A stretch of DNA of 64,000 nt from Daphnia carinata. Lineage: Eukaryota > Arthropoda > Branchiopoda > Diplostraca > Daphniidae. The stretch spans positions 1,364,001 to 1,428,000 of the forward strand of contig NC_081335.1 in assembly GCF_022539665.2 (NCBI RefSeq), in the 5' to 3' direction. This document shows, one piece after another, positions 43,838-58,800 of the stretch (its first letter is position 1; every line of letters starts with the position of its first letter). Both the position numbers and the translations under genes were made by a program. The notes under the pieces are model-generated. The model saw nothing but the letters and a program-made list of their open reading frames with translations, had not been told where the DNA came from and ran no database searches.

Positions 43838-46800
43838 TCAGACAGAGCTCTCTTTCTTTTTGCTAGCGGCTAGCGTTCCATTTGCGCCGGCGGATGATGA
43901 TGAGGGCGGAGCTGTTACGTTGAAACGCTGTGCGATGCTGTGGTGGTTTGAATTCGTCCATGGAGGTCGTGGCGGTCGGGGAAGTGTTGATGAAACGTGC
44001 ACCAGCGATTGGCTGATAAATTCGTCTTGCTCGTTTCTCTGCCAATTTCGGGAAGAAAAGAAAACACATTAAAAAGAACTGCTGGTCTGACGCCCATTTG
44101 GGCCAAACGAAATGACGTTGAAAACTACACAATTTGATAAGGGGGATTTCTAATGATTGCGGACATTGAAAGTGTAACGACATACCCATCGAGTTTTACC
44201 ACGACCGAGCGTGGCTGAGGAACCCTGCATCATCGTAACGCCTAATTGGCGCGTGCAGAAGTGCGGAGGCAAGTCGGTCAACATAGCAGCCAGAGGCGGT
44301 CCACCTCCCGCTGTTGTCGTCGTCATCATCACGGCCGTTTGCAGACGTTCCCCGTCTGACACCGCGCCCAACAACCGTATGAAAAAAACCAAAACAAAAC
44401 ATTCCAACAATGAAACAATGTTTTTTTTTTCTAAGCCGGAGAAAGCAGGTTTTCGTTTCAATGGGGTTGAAACCTGGAAACAGGTCTGTTCTTTTGAAAA
44501 ATCCACATAGTAACCAGTTTCACAACAATATAACATAACAGGAAAAAAACGAGGTCGGTATAGTAGGTAAAGTGAAAAAAAGTAAAAGAAAAACTAGGAA
44601 TCGATTCGCGACTCGTGACTCATAGATGGCACAAGAAACTAGGAGAAACCTGCTGTCGCCCGTTCTTTTTTTTTTTTTCATTATAGAATAAATTTTGCGC
44701 TATTCAACGTGTTATTATGCACGGCTGAATACACAAGACATCAATCTCCTGCGGCTTGTAAGCTATTCCTTTTTTAAAAATCAACATTCCAAATAAAGAA
44801 ACATGTCTCGGGATTGAAAAAAAAACACAAAAAAACGTGACACCTGACACTCTTTCGTCCGTGAAGACGATTGAGGGTCTCCAAAATCATAAAAGCGGGA
44901 GTCCCGCTAATAACAGTCGACATTAATTACCGTCCCTATGTGGAATGAGATCGGGATTGCGATCGTCTGAGTCGGTCAAGTTGTTAAAGAGCGGCGCTGT
45001 TGTAGCGTGCAGCTGTTCCGATTTGACCAGTAGCAAGGTCTCCGATCCTCCGCCGGACGCCCCGCCCACTACGGAGCCACGGTGTCCGCTCGAAAGGGCG
45101 CCGGACGATGCGGACATAACGACGGCTGCTGCAGAAGCCGCCCTCAATTGCGCTCGACGACATTGGAGGCGAAGAGCCACCACCAAGAGCGAAGCCAATA
45201 AGAACAGAGCGGAGATAACACCAGTGACGATGGCCACTAATGGGCTAATTTGGCTGCTGGATGATGGCTGCGGTCGTGGCGGATCCACTAAAAAACGTCA
45301 AAATAATAATATAAGAACATTTGGAATGAAAGGAAAAATTCAAAACAATTTGGTGCGTTGACCTCTATTTTCACAGAAGGTTTTTTGATGGAATTTGATT
45401 GCAAGTTTATGAGTTGGTCTAGGAATATGCGACTTACGCTCTTTATACGAAGGTTGGTTCGTGAGTTATGCATGCCGATGTTTTTTTTTTCCTTTCAAAT
45501 CTGCCACTCTATTTTGACATTTGAATTATATCTTGCCAACCTAATAACGTGATGTAGAAAACTCAACGTCCTTGACTTTTACTGATCGAATTTATTCCTT
45601 CTGGTGACTCTTGTCTTTCCTGCGCTGTCCATCTCCCATAATAGCTTTTTTTCCCCCCCCATTCTTTTATCGAACGTCTTCTAAAGCCCAAGAACGTAAC
45701 GTAACGTAAATTCTTCGTTCAACTTTGTTTGCTGCTTTAATGAGGGCAATGTACCTGACAGTAAACAAGATTTATTTTGAAAAATGTAGTGGGTGATTAA
45801 CGTCTGCCGGAATATTAAATTGGCATGTTGTTGTCCAATTACAGACTACCATTTACATTTATGTTTAAGTAGACTGAATATAGCTTTAAAATTTTCAAAG
45901 TGCAACGTACTGTTTTCTATAATGCATATATTAGCGACCTTCAGTGATAAAGTTACGACTAGCGCTTTGGCTTTTGCATCTTTTCACACCACTTTACACA
46001 CACTAGTTCCATTAGGTAACTTGCTAACCCATATTACTATATATCTTTCTACCTGTGCCAATGTTCCAATGGCTCCGCCAGATACAGTCTACGGGGATCC
46101 ACCCTCACATTTTCTTTTTCTTGGTCTTGAAAGTCTAGTTCAAGTACTTGATAACATGCGATGCGTTTGTGGCGGTACGTGAGTTGGCGCAGAAAAAGTC
46201 GACAGACACGCAAAGATTGGACGGATCCGGGGCCTCACTTACAGTGCCAAACTTTGTTGATAGTTGCACATATACAAGAACCTATACAATGTTACCGAAA
46301 TGCGTGTATGGGATTATAGCCAAAAACAACTAAATGCTGTTTATGTGGATCTATCTTCTCCCCCCCCCCCCCCCCTTCGTTTATATGTTTGCAATATTGC
46401 TGGTTAGATGCATAGTCCCCTAACTTGATTGTACGAAAAGGCGAATAAACAGCTATTACCTAACTGCATGAGAGTGTTTGCTATTTCACTTCGTGCTTGC
46501 CTACAAAAAACCCCAAAAAAGCGACAGGCGAAGTTTGAATTCGTGTATCGAGAATAAGACGGCCGCAGTTGGCCGTCTTTGGCAATGATGTATCGATCTG
46601 GATTGTTGTGTACGTGAATGCGGTTGTGCTTCCATGGCAAAAATGGCGACCGGCCGCAGCCCTTTTGATGGATAAAAGCTTTCGTTTATTGAAGTATCCC
46701 CTTAATATTTCATATGTATTTGGACGGAATACACAACGTGAACTGCACTTGTTAAAAGAAAATTGAAGGACAAAAAAAAAGAAAAACAAAAAAAAAAAAA

Positions 46801-49800
46801 AAAAAATTTGAGGGGATTTACACAGAAACCCCATGCTACTCTATGTCGGAAACATCAGTTTTCCATTGCAGACACGAGAAAAACAAAAAAACAAAAAAAA
46901 AAAAACAAGCTCGGGTAGTTCACAAGGTCAGCATTATACCCGTATACGTGGAAATATTTTAGTTTACATTAGCCATGGCATTAGCCGTCGCTTGATTTAG
47001 CTCGTACAGTTGCCAGGTAGCTTAAACGGTGATAGCCCTTTTTTTTTTAAATCCCAAAATAACTAACGGAAACACAAATTGGCTTATTGGTCCGTGTGTT
47101 TTTTTTGTGTGTGTGTACCATTTTACACGCAATCGGGAAACCCTCCCACGACACGTCCGATTCGATTTGAATGAAAACAATTGTCAAGACATGAAAATCA
47201 AATGCAAATATTGCGGAAATAGGGGGAGGAATAAATAAAAAAGCTTTCAACTCTAGTTTGCCATTGTCTTTCGCTATTCTGTAGTAGTCCGCTTTGCCTT
47301 TTAACTCGAGATTGGATAGATTAGTGTCGTCGTGTCATGGACACGTCACCTGTCGTTCTAGATCAGTTTATTCCATTTTTTTTCCGTCCCACTCCGCTTA
47401 TTGCATTTTCAAAATTGAGTTCGCATTTGCCCTTGATCCTACGCTAGGGACGAATAAACTTTTCAAAACAGGAAAAGACAAATGCAACACCCCAGAAAGC
47501 CAATAGGAATAGTAGCAATGGTAAAACAAGACAGACCTTCTGATTTTCCCGAGCCGATGTTATTCCGAGTCTCGGGCAGTCGGAGCGTGACGATGCGGAC
47601 GACGAGCGGCTCGCTGCGTCCCTTGGCGTTGACGGCCGTGACTTGGCCGACGTATGTCGTGTCGGCGTCCAGTCCGCGTACGACAAAGACGGGCTTCATG
47701 GAAGTCTGATTAAAAGTTTTTAACTCGGGCACGAGAGGGCGTTGCGAAGCAGTCTCTTGGGGTGTTCCAGTCGAGCCGGCCAAAGCGCCATCGATGGTGA
47801 AGATCTCCAGGAGGAAATTCTGCGGCAGTCCGCCGCTGAATCCTTCGCTGCAGGCGATCTGCAGAGACTCGGACGACTGGTGGCTGACGCTGCAGTTGGA
47901 CAATGGGTCCGGTTTGTCTGTTCGCCAAACATGATCGCATACATAATGTAGAAAAATAAGAGCAAAAGAACAGTGAAAAAAGAAAATAAAAATCAATAAA
48001 TCGAAAGAAACCATCCATTTACCATATAGATAGTTTCAATATTTTACATAGAAATGTACATCGCACTATAAATATATACACTACCGTAGTTTATTCGATT
48101 CAAAATCACTACATCTTCTGTTCTCTCCCTTTTTTTTTTCCATCGAAAAATCGGTTCTATTCCAGACGTAACCCGAATAAAAAAAAAAAAGGCACGACAC
48201 GCTACACACAAAAGATTTAAAGCGGAACGCATTAGGAATATGAGCTGAATAAAAACTTGCTGCTAAACGAACAACTAGGTGAAGTGCACGCGTACATCCC
48301 CCCCCCCCCCCCCGTGTTCTCTTTTTTTTTTTGCGTAAGAATGGCGTTCCAATACGACGAGTTATTATTATTCAACCTCTAGACATTTCTTCTCCCCCTT
48401 TTTTTTGAATGACGTTACTTCCCCTTTTGGCGATGAATGCTTTACTGATGACAACATGGGCTCTTATGCGTGTTCCGTTCCACACACCTTATCCTATTCT
48501 CTTGTTGCTGTCTTCTTTCGTAGACCTTCGAATCCTTTTCCGTGTCGACGATGTCGTTATTAGATTGTGATTTTTTTTTTGTGTGTTGGGGGGGGGAGGT
48601 GGAGGATTTTATTTGATTCCAGCGATAGCGACAATACGTCCGTGGGCGAACTATGCGGATTCAGCCGCTGCTTTTAAAAAAATGCGCGGTAGTTTTCCGT
48701 TTTTCTTCTTTTAATTTTCTTTTTCTTTTTTTTTTTTTTTACCTAGAGACGTAGAGCTAAATCTACTTAACCAAACATACATTCAAAAGGGGCGTACATA
48801 CAACGAAAATAGGCCTACAAAGATGTAGTCGTGCGGGAGCTTGTATACGAACGAACGAGATGAAACCATCCTTTTCCCCGAGTGTCTGTTCCTCAGGCCC
48901 TCTTGCGCACGATTTTGTCCAATCGTTAAAAGTTTTGATTTCGTTTACCATTGACTGATTTTCCCGGCTTATTCACCAGAGCCGAAACCCATTTCTCCGC
49001 CCCCACCCCTTTAAAAAAAAAAATGGAAAGGTCCGCATGGAACAGCGAACGAAAAAGTTGAAATATTATGTCATACCCGGGACTATCGTGAAAGAAGGTA
49101 ATTACCACCAACCCACTCGATTACACCTTTTTAATGGCAGCCATCAAAATCGCTGCCCATTTCATTGACGTTGATGGCCCATTTTATATATTTACTCGCA
49201 ATTTTTCTTCACGTTGTGTTCGGAGTTGTGTGTGTGGCCTGTAAGCCTTTTTTTCCCATTGATTTTATTGTTTTGTTTGTTTGTTTTTTTATTTCTTTTC
49301 TGTTTTATTTTTGCCCACTTTTACGCACTCTTTCCCTTTCTCCTGTATTTGGCGTGCCAACTAATAGTTCTCCAGACTACCGAAGTGTACAACCCGAAAA
49401 GGGAATATATATTGGGGAGGAATATTCTAGCTCGACTGCAATCGAATCACGACCATTTGCTTCTCTCATTTTCCTTGTCGTTTTTTTATCGTCTCGCAGT
49501 TCCGCATTTCACTTTGTTGATTTCTTTTTCTATCCACTTTTTTTTCCTTTTTACTTCCTCCTCTCCCACCATCTTATCCGGTTGAAGAGTGGCAGAAAAT
49601 AGCAGAGGTCTATCTCTCCCTTTCTTTTTTTTTTTTTAATATAGCAACTAGGAGCTATATAATTCAATGTACACTCTCACTCACTTAGTTTTGAAAATGT
49701 TTCCCCGCGAATTTTATTGATTGCGATTTGTCTTGTTTCTTTTTTCTGTGTTCCCTTCGAAAGCTTTACGTTGAGAAGGGAGTTTTCACTGTAACGCCTA

Positions 49801-52800
49801 CATCCTCAACGCAACGTAGCGACGTACACTCTACTTCGCCATTGTATATACGCGAATATTAATATATGCGATACGAGCATAATAAAAGAATGGGAAATGT
49901 CGAAGCTCCAATCCCGGCAGCTAAGTCTCCGACCGTGCTTTGATATCCATTCTTATAGCTTTGCTACTCTTTTCTCAGTAATATTGTAAAATATAAGAAA
50001 AAAGACCTTTCATTTCCAACACAATAAGCGGCACCTTTTTTACCCCAGTGAACTTCACTATTTCTTTTTCTTTTAAGTATTTAAACCAACAAACGCATTA
50101 CAGAGAGAAAAAAGAGGACCTGAATTGGGAAACGGCAAGCTATTTTGAAAGTTACCATGGCAATGTCTAGCCGAAAATGGCGAAGAAATGTCAATTAAAC
50201 GTAGTACGCACACCCGTGACAAAAAATCATTAGCGGAAGAACAGCCGATGGTGACATATTTTCTTTATGTCTTTGCCCTTTTTTTCCTTATTATTTGTTG
50301 TGTGCCTATCGCAATACATGCCGGATGCCTTGCACAAACCTAAGTCTATAGAAACAAAAGAAAGGCAAACAACATAAACAAAAAAAAAAAGGAGCGGAAA
50401 AGCTTGGTTGTTCTTCGTGAATCCGATCCGGCGATACAAACAGAGGAGTGAGAGAACACAATATCAGGGAGTGGCGGTGTTCTATGTAGAATTCAAATTT
50501 TTTTTTTTTTAAAGAGGCAACAGTGATGAGTTTGCAAAAAGCCACACGCTGACGTTCTCCTTTTTTTTTTTTTTGAAGTATCGATACCACATAGCCTCTA
50601 GCTAAGCATTGTATCTATCAATATAAAAACCCTTCCTCACAAGGCGATGCGTATAGGCCGAAGACATGCGGCAGGCACAACAACGAGCCGATGAAAGACG
50701 ATGCTTTCTTTTTCCTCCCTTTTTTTTTTTTGAAGTGTCAAATGTAAGGACATGATAGCGGCAAGGGTGTAGTGCCTGTGTGATGATGCAGTTGTGCACA
50801 CATCAGCATCAGCACACATCGATCTGTGTACACCAATATCAAACAAAAACTGGTATAGCAACGACGAAAAAATAAAAAAGGAAACGATTTCGCAAAAGAG
50901 TGCTAGTTCCGCACATACGCGCAAGTGTTTGTATTCGGATACCCAATACACATGACTGTGACAGAGGACGATTACAAAAGCGCTTGTACGTAACCAGCAA
51001 CTCCACCCCCCCCCCCTTTTTTTTTTTTTTTTTGTCCATTCCCTTTGTGCCTCGCACATATTGTGCCGCCCAACCCAGAGTTTCCTCCGGAAATGCCCGT
51101 TTTTGCAACGACACTTTCATTTGAAAGGCGATTCGTGGTGGTCAATTGAGACTGAGTGGGCCAAAGACTGTCGTATCCCTTTTTTCATCGTTTTTTTTAT
51201 GTGTGTACATGTATATGTACTAGACATTGAACGCTTATCAATCACTTGTCATCAGTATGGAACACTGAGCTAATATGACTGCTGTGTGTCCATAACCCGG
51301 AGGGACTCAGTCCATCATATATCATGCATTCAAGTGGTCCCAACTTTCACGTCATAGTGAAACCCTCCACCCACCGATATTAATAATTCCTTTGCCCTGC
51401 ATTGTAAATGGCGATCGGATTTTAGAGGTTCACTGCCTCCCCCCCCCCCCCTCCCACTCACGGCAGTACGAGTGACCGATTTTTTTCAGTTCGATCCTTA
51501 TATGCCCAGTATGACTTGCGGCTACGAATATTCGGTTGGACAAGTGGTGTGGACAAGTGGTGTGGACATGTGCCGGACATCCAAGCACGAGTCGAGTAGC
51601 TGCTTCTATTGACAGCACCCGAAATGTTTACAATCATATGCATTTCTGTCGATGCATTGAATATATCTGCCAGACCGTTTGATCGTTCAGCAGTTCCAAC
51701 TGATAGCATGCAAAAGCAATGTTTGAGTGGAAGTCCTGTCAAACGACTGAACCGTTGAGTGGGCGATTAGTTGTTAACGGTTCCATCACATCGATGGCTG
51801 TTATCGACGGGTATGAATATTGTATGATGCAACACGAAAAAAAAAACGCAGAGAAAAACGTTGATTCGATAGAAGAGCCATCGGTAGCCCCCAACTCAAA
51901 ATTCAAAAGCATCCTGACATGTTCTTTAAATTGTGCTCTTCATCGTTCAAGCTAATAATAGGCAAATGGATCAATTTTACGTACGAGTCAAAGGTCTCTT
52001 CAATGTCTGTCATGCGATTCGGGACGCTGGCTACCCAGCCGTGATTTCAAAACTAGTTATGTCACTCCCGGTCGTTCTACAAGGATATCCGATTCTTAAC
52101 TGTCTAATCACTAGACGGCACGTGACAGGAGAAAAAAGGATACGTCAACGTCAAAAGTTTTAAGGGCACGAAATTATGCGACGAGTCGTTGTTAACAGAG
52201 CCGCTTTGCACATACTTAGCCAATTTGAACGCGAAATAAAAAAAAAAAAGAATCTCAAGTAGCTGCGTTAAACTGTTGAACAATGGCCTTTAAAATAACA
52301 GTAAAACAAAAAAATAAAAACGGAAAAAAAAAAGAAAAGAAATACTTAAAGAGGATGAAATAATTCAGTCTGTTCTTAAAAAGTTATTCTATTGTCGTAA
52401 ACGTTGGAACGAAAGAGCAGGACGATCTCATTACGACGACCCAGTTTTACTGAGTACTACTTATCATTTTGTTTTTGTTTTTTCTTCCTATAAGCTTGCC
52501 ATTATAATGACCAACGAAGAAAAGAAAGTTGGAAGGACATTTTCTACGCGGCTTCCATGCCTATGCAAAACACACGAAAACAAACAATAAAAGGCCAAGT
52601 CAACGACAAAAGCCCGAGGACGCATTCAAATCGTATCAGCCGTACTTGTAAACGGTGGCCTTAAGTGAATAAGTGGGACTACAACTGCCGGACTCGATGG
52701 CTTCTGTTGTTAACAAAATGTTTCTCAATTCCATGTTTCTTCCCTCCTCCCTTAAACGTTTACGTCATAATTCCAAAAGTTTACGAAAAAGACAATGAAA

Positions 52801-55800
52801 AGAGACAAACTAAACGGATCATTTTAGATGCAGACAGGCGAGAGGGGCCGTCCACAATAGCCAGTTGTATGCGGCTGCTAAATACAAAAGAGGCCATTTC
52901 AAAGACGACAGGCTTAAATCACAGCACCAGGATGATAGACATGCAAAAAGCGGACATTTCGGTGAGACAGAGAGAGACAGAGAGTTGCCTGTTATCTTAT
53001 GCCACAACGTTATTCCACGTTTGGCGGAACTGTCACGCCACTCAAGATGAATCCGTTTCAACAGAGCGGATACAAATCTTGTGCAAAAGGTTATAATTGA
53101 TTAAAAAATTCAAGAATGGGATGGGTCGCAAAGAACATTTGATGAGAATAAGATTCAATTCGTGGATTCGCTTTCTATGTCGCTCAACTGGCTGAAGACT
53201 GGTATTTCAACAATGTGTAGCCCATGTTTCATAATATGAATCCAGCTCGAGTCGGAAATGGAGAACGAAGAAAAGGAAACGGATGGCAACAATGAAAAAA
53301 AAAGGAACAAGATTACCGACTCCTTTTGAGATTGGATTTTTCTGAATTTCCTAATCTTTTTTTGTTGCCTATTGTACACGAATCGCAATGAATGCAGACG
53401 CGACGAAATAGAACGGCGTGGCGTACGCTATACACACAGTTGACACGAGCCAATATAATACCAGCAAACAGCATCTTCTTTTTCTAGACTACTAACGATA
53501 CGCTTGGAAGAGCCTAACTTTAGCAAGACGCTCGGCAACAAACAGCGCAGCCCGTCCTAAGATTTCGCTACAACCGTCTTACACTCTATATGCAAGTTGG
53601 CTATTCAAATAACCTACGCAGTAGGAAAGGTGGGACAGTCCCAAACATGGAACAGACCTATGTGTATAGCACCAGATAAAACTCGTGTTTTTACGTTTCA
53701 TTATCCCATTTCAACTCTTCGTTCTCGGATCGAGTTTGGCACACATCTGGTCGGAACGCATCTGATTACTCCTTTAAGTACTAAAAGAGGTTCGTTCGTG
53801 CATGTCGACGATTAAATTTTTGAAAATTTGTTTGGACGATTTAGAAAAGTCTTCCCCAAATTATGTCAATTTGAAAATAGGTTAAATGTAGGTTCTCATT
53901 TGTAATTGATCATGCCCACCCATTAATATACCGCTACACTTGTGGAAACACTTATTCGAAAGCGCAAACTAGGGGGGTAAGAATACATAGGAATAGACTT
54001 TGACGGAATTCGAACCCGGGTCCCGCTCATCTTCGTTTTGGGTCGTGCGACTCAAGCCTTTCCCAATCTACATTTCGTTCATTTAACACTACGCAACATT
54101 GAGAGAGAGAGTCTACTTTGTTTCATCTTCATTACAAAATAATTTATCTTTTCACTTTTCTTTGGTTCTCGGTTTGGCTGTCGACGGTCATGTACATACT
54201 CATCAGCATAGCTGCGAATAAAAACTCTTTGATTAGGGCCGGCACGGTCATAAGGTTTGCTTGCAAAGAGAAAAACGACAATCAATTGAAAGCTATCGGA
54301 TCCTGCTCTGTTTATCTCTATAGAATTTCATCTTCAAACGGTATGCTATACGATCATTAAAAAAGACGTTTGCTCCCTTTTTTTTTCCCATCTTGTTCTT
54401 CGCTTTTTGAATTCGTTCTTTTTCAGTACTGTACACGTTGCATACGTAAAAAGAAACTATAAGAAACAAGAAAAAAGTGAATAGACTCTAAAGACATATC
54501 AAGCTTGTAAAATAGTGCAACTAGCTGCTATCTCTCCCTCTTTCTTTTTGTGTGATTGTTAACGTTTCTGAGCACGCACAAACACTTTTCCCTTTTTTTT
54601 TTCACTGTCGCTTTTTTGCATGTCACCGTAGTACCAAAAAAAAAACAGGAAGTCCCCCCTCCCCCATCTCTACAGCCAGTCAACAGCAGTTTGGATCGAT
54701 CAAAAAGCGTGACAGTGAACCGTATACATTATTACTGCCATCATTAATTTCTTTTTAAAGCACACAGTACAATGAATCGATTCACTTACGCAGTGGCTAC
54801 GAATAGGCATTTACGCGGAACGCTTTAAAAAAAAATTGTACAGTTATTTACAGAAATAACATTGATTTAACTTCCTTTATCCGATTTCTCTTCAAGAAAA
54901 CAAGCCTAGTGTCATTCTTCTATTTTTTTTTTTACTTGTCGAATGTTATTCAACAATTACGTTGCACAAGACAACAGCCTCGGTGTGCAAGTTAGTCTTC
55001 TGGGTGGCTAAACAACACGTCCGCAACATCCCTTTCGACGTATGTACAAACAGATAACGTTCTCCTATCTACATAGGTCAACTCGTACGTGATCACCAAG
55101 ACTAGCCAAGCTTGAAAGGTATTCTGCTTCTTAGTTATTGACGTCAACTATCTTTTTTTCTTCATCTGCTTCGCAATGGGGCGACCTTTGAAACCTACGC
55201 GATATTCGCTGTGACAAGTGAGTAAAAGGGCTCCTGCAGGGGATACTACAGAATATGTAAAAAAGGCCTATTGTCAACGAGGAAGGGCGTGACGCTTTTG
55301 AAAATACGTCAAAAAACATGTCGAAACTGTAAAGTACGACTGATTTTTTTGTTATTATTATTATTTTAAAGGGTAGCCGTTATACTAACGGACTGCTACT
55401 TATAAGCTTCAAAGAAAAACGGGCATCTTAACGTATGGTACGAGAGCCGCTGCAGGAGCATACCTCGCTTTCGCTCTTGTTCGGCTATATACGTTTTCAA
55501 GCTTGAAGTGGCTGAAACAAACAACAAAAGAAGCAAACAAATAAATCTAAAAGGATCAGCATATGTCGACGCATATTAGGGATGCTAAAGGATGCTGGGC
55601 GGCGTGTTGCATCTAGGCAAAACGACGGACAAAAGCAAAAAAGAACGCTGCACTCGAATGGATTTCACGTTACAGCGGATTGAAAAGGATTTACGCAAAC
55701 TCCCCTTTAGTCTTCTCTCCTCCATTTCGCAATGCTGGCTGTTAATAAAAATATGCTTCAATCTCAGTTACTCCCATATTTCCAATAGTGTGTGAATTTA

Positions 55801-58800
55801 TTCGTGAATGTCGTGATCGCCAATAACCCAAAAGCTTATTCTGATTGTGGATTTAAATGTATCTACAAGCCCAATAAACAGCAGCCATCGAGTGCATGGT
55901 TTATTCGAGTTTCATCAACTGTGAATAAGCCGCTTGCCATCTGTGCACTCATTTCAAATCGCTATTATTCCAGCCCCTCATACTCAACTCGTGGTAAATC
56001 ACGCAGCAAAGCATAACAGTATCCCGATACTCTCCTTCACTCCATTCATCATTAAATGTCTATGCGTAACAACGGCTTATACTATTCTAATTGCACGGCA
56101 AAATTAAAAACATAGTTGCAGAGTCGCTTTTATGTTCTTCGTTTCCCCAAATGGAAGATACGGTAAATTGAGAAAAAATAAACCACGCCCTATTCAAACT
56201 TTCATTTGAAAATGATCGAATCAATAGAGAATGAGAAAGGACTCGTGTTTCAACGAGAGCAAAAGTTACCACCACAACCCCATCAACACATCTAAAAAAA
56301 AAAAAATAAAAATATCTGCGTGCGTGAAGTGAGGCAAGCTCCCATCCCTACGAAGCATGTGTTCCATTCCAAGGAGCATGAGATACAACGCTGCCTGAAT
56401 GATTGAAGAGCTAACGTCTTTTGCAAAAGTTGCAAAGGAAGAAAGAGAAAGACGACCGTCTCCATTCACTATCGATCACACGGACTTCGGTACGGTGACA
56501 CACACACATCCGAACGGAGAGTTTCTACAAGCAAATAGAAATCGAGACTTACCGGCTGGAATAACGTGGAAGAGACAAGGCACAGACTGTTGGCCTATGC
56601 TATTGTAGGCGGAACAGAGTAGACTGCCGAAATCGAGATCGGAGCTTGGCAGGTAGCGGGCCACGCTACGCGAACCTTCGGCCGTCCACGTGCTGGCTGG
56701 TAGCTCGATCACGCCCGCTGAGCTGTTAAACAGCCAACGAAAGTGGAGTGAAGTCGACGGATTGGCGTCCAGATCGCAGCTGATTCGAGCCTCTTCGTGA
56801 CGCGCCACTCCGTAGACTCGATGCTGGCCAGAACGGCAAAACGGAGCGTCTGGAAATAAAGAAAACAAATAATAAATGAACAAATAAAAATTGTTTCTTG
56901 TATGACGAAAAATAATTCAGCGATGAATGGAACTAAATAAAAAAAGAAAAAAAAGAAGAATCACGGGAACCAACGAATCCCGACGTTTGCCGAAAACGGG
57001 CCAACGCTATTGACATTCTACTTTTCGTCGAAACCGGGTACGACACGAATGCTCGACAAAAGCGACGCTTCGTCATGAGTTTCAGAGAATCGAATTGAAC
57101 GATAGATGAACGACATTTGCCTTTGTCACGAGAACAACCGCAAATTGAGATGAATGATCTTTCACCGCATTTGACGCAGATGAACGCAATCGAAGAAAGC
57201 GATTGGGTAGAAACGATAAACGAAAACGCAGACGCAAGTGAAAGGGGGGAAGTAGTGATTTCAAACAACATCAAACTCTAAACAAGAGACAAAATCAGGA
57301 GAGAAGCCTCATACAAAACAAAAAAAGAAAAAAAAGTTTGTCAACATCAAACGGTTGTAGATCTTCATCGACCTATTCGTAGAAACAACTTTTGACTTTA
57401 CGAACGTGGCCCGTGCATTCCCTTTTGTCTGCCGACTGATTTTTTTTGTTTCCCCTATCGTATCGACGCCTACCATCCAACTCCTTGACGTGATCAAACA
57501 AAGATCTACCGTCGTCGGTTCAAAAAAAAAAAAAAAAGAAAACCCGTCCTAGAAATCGAGAAAGCAAAGCCAAAAGAGGCGAACACATCCACGCGCGTGC
57601 AGTAAATGGAAACGATGACGGCCAGTCAATTTTAGTTCTACTGAAGGTCGAAGATGATCGAGGAAAAAAAAAAAAAAAAAGAAAATGGCTGGCCATCGGC
57701 AAGATGACGGACTTCGTCCGGCTTTGGCTGGATCGATGGGCAATGACAGATGGGGAAAAAAAATTCGAAGAACGCCATAAGGCCGTCGATGCAAAAATCG
57801 CAAGCGAATCGCCGTCCCTTGTATGAAGAAAAAAGATCCATCCACATCCGCCAGGGAGATGATTTTGGCGCTGGCAATTATGAACTGACGTCATAGATCT
57901 CATTCGCTTTATTGTGTTGACGTATACGTCGCAGAGCAACAAACAACAACGGCTGTTTGGTGGGGGGGGGGGGGGAAGGAGGGTCCGAATGATTGACGCT
58001 TTCCGTGCTGTCAGGGAAATATGGTCCCATACATTGTACGGGAGTCGGCAGATATCGTTCACGTTGTTTCAAGTAAAACACGTATAGCAGAAGAAATAAA
58101 ACAAACAAACAAACAAACAAACAAAAAACCGTGAAAACTAAGAAGATTTTTTTTTTTATAGATCTTTGACACACCCACTTCCGTTACGCTTCGGCTGTCA
58201 TCGCCACTTCGGCCAAACAACCGCCAGTTTCCATATAGATCACTGTACAACGCTCTCGACTTCTTATCTTTCGTATGAAAATGGGAGTGCGATCAGAAGG
58301 CAGCAAAGCGACTTTTCCGGACTGTTCACCCTCTCTCCTTTGGATTTTCTTTTTCACGCTTAGCTTAATCCCGACGTCAACATTTTCAAACAGAGAAAAA
58401 AAAAAAGAAAATCATTCAAAAACTCGCGAATAAAAATTGCCTGTGCGAGTGAATGGACAGAAACGGATGTAAGGCCAGACCACACAGTAAGTCGGCCAAC
58501 CCGCCCCACTATTCCGCTTCTATTTTTTGGTGATGCAGTGCAGCCTACCCTATTGGCTTTTGTCCGCGCTTCTTTTATCGCGTGCGGGACAAGAAAGGCG
58601 ATCGATGAACGCACTACGGTATCACCATGGAGTCAAAGAGTCACGCGATCGGCAGACGAAGGGATTCGAAATGGAGACAATGCGTCGCTTTCTCGATGGC
58701 TTTTGGCTCGCCTCGAGATTTTTCCAAATAAAAATAACTCAAACGTTTGATTTCACGATCGACTTATAGAATGGCAGGAAAAACACACGAGAAGATGATT

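Noticed and set aside
54005-54070. Possible tRNA or SINE head (GGGTTCGAATTCC on the minus strand)
   Set aside because: Only the B-box-like part is present; no A box at the right distance and no cloverleaf.
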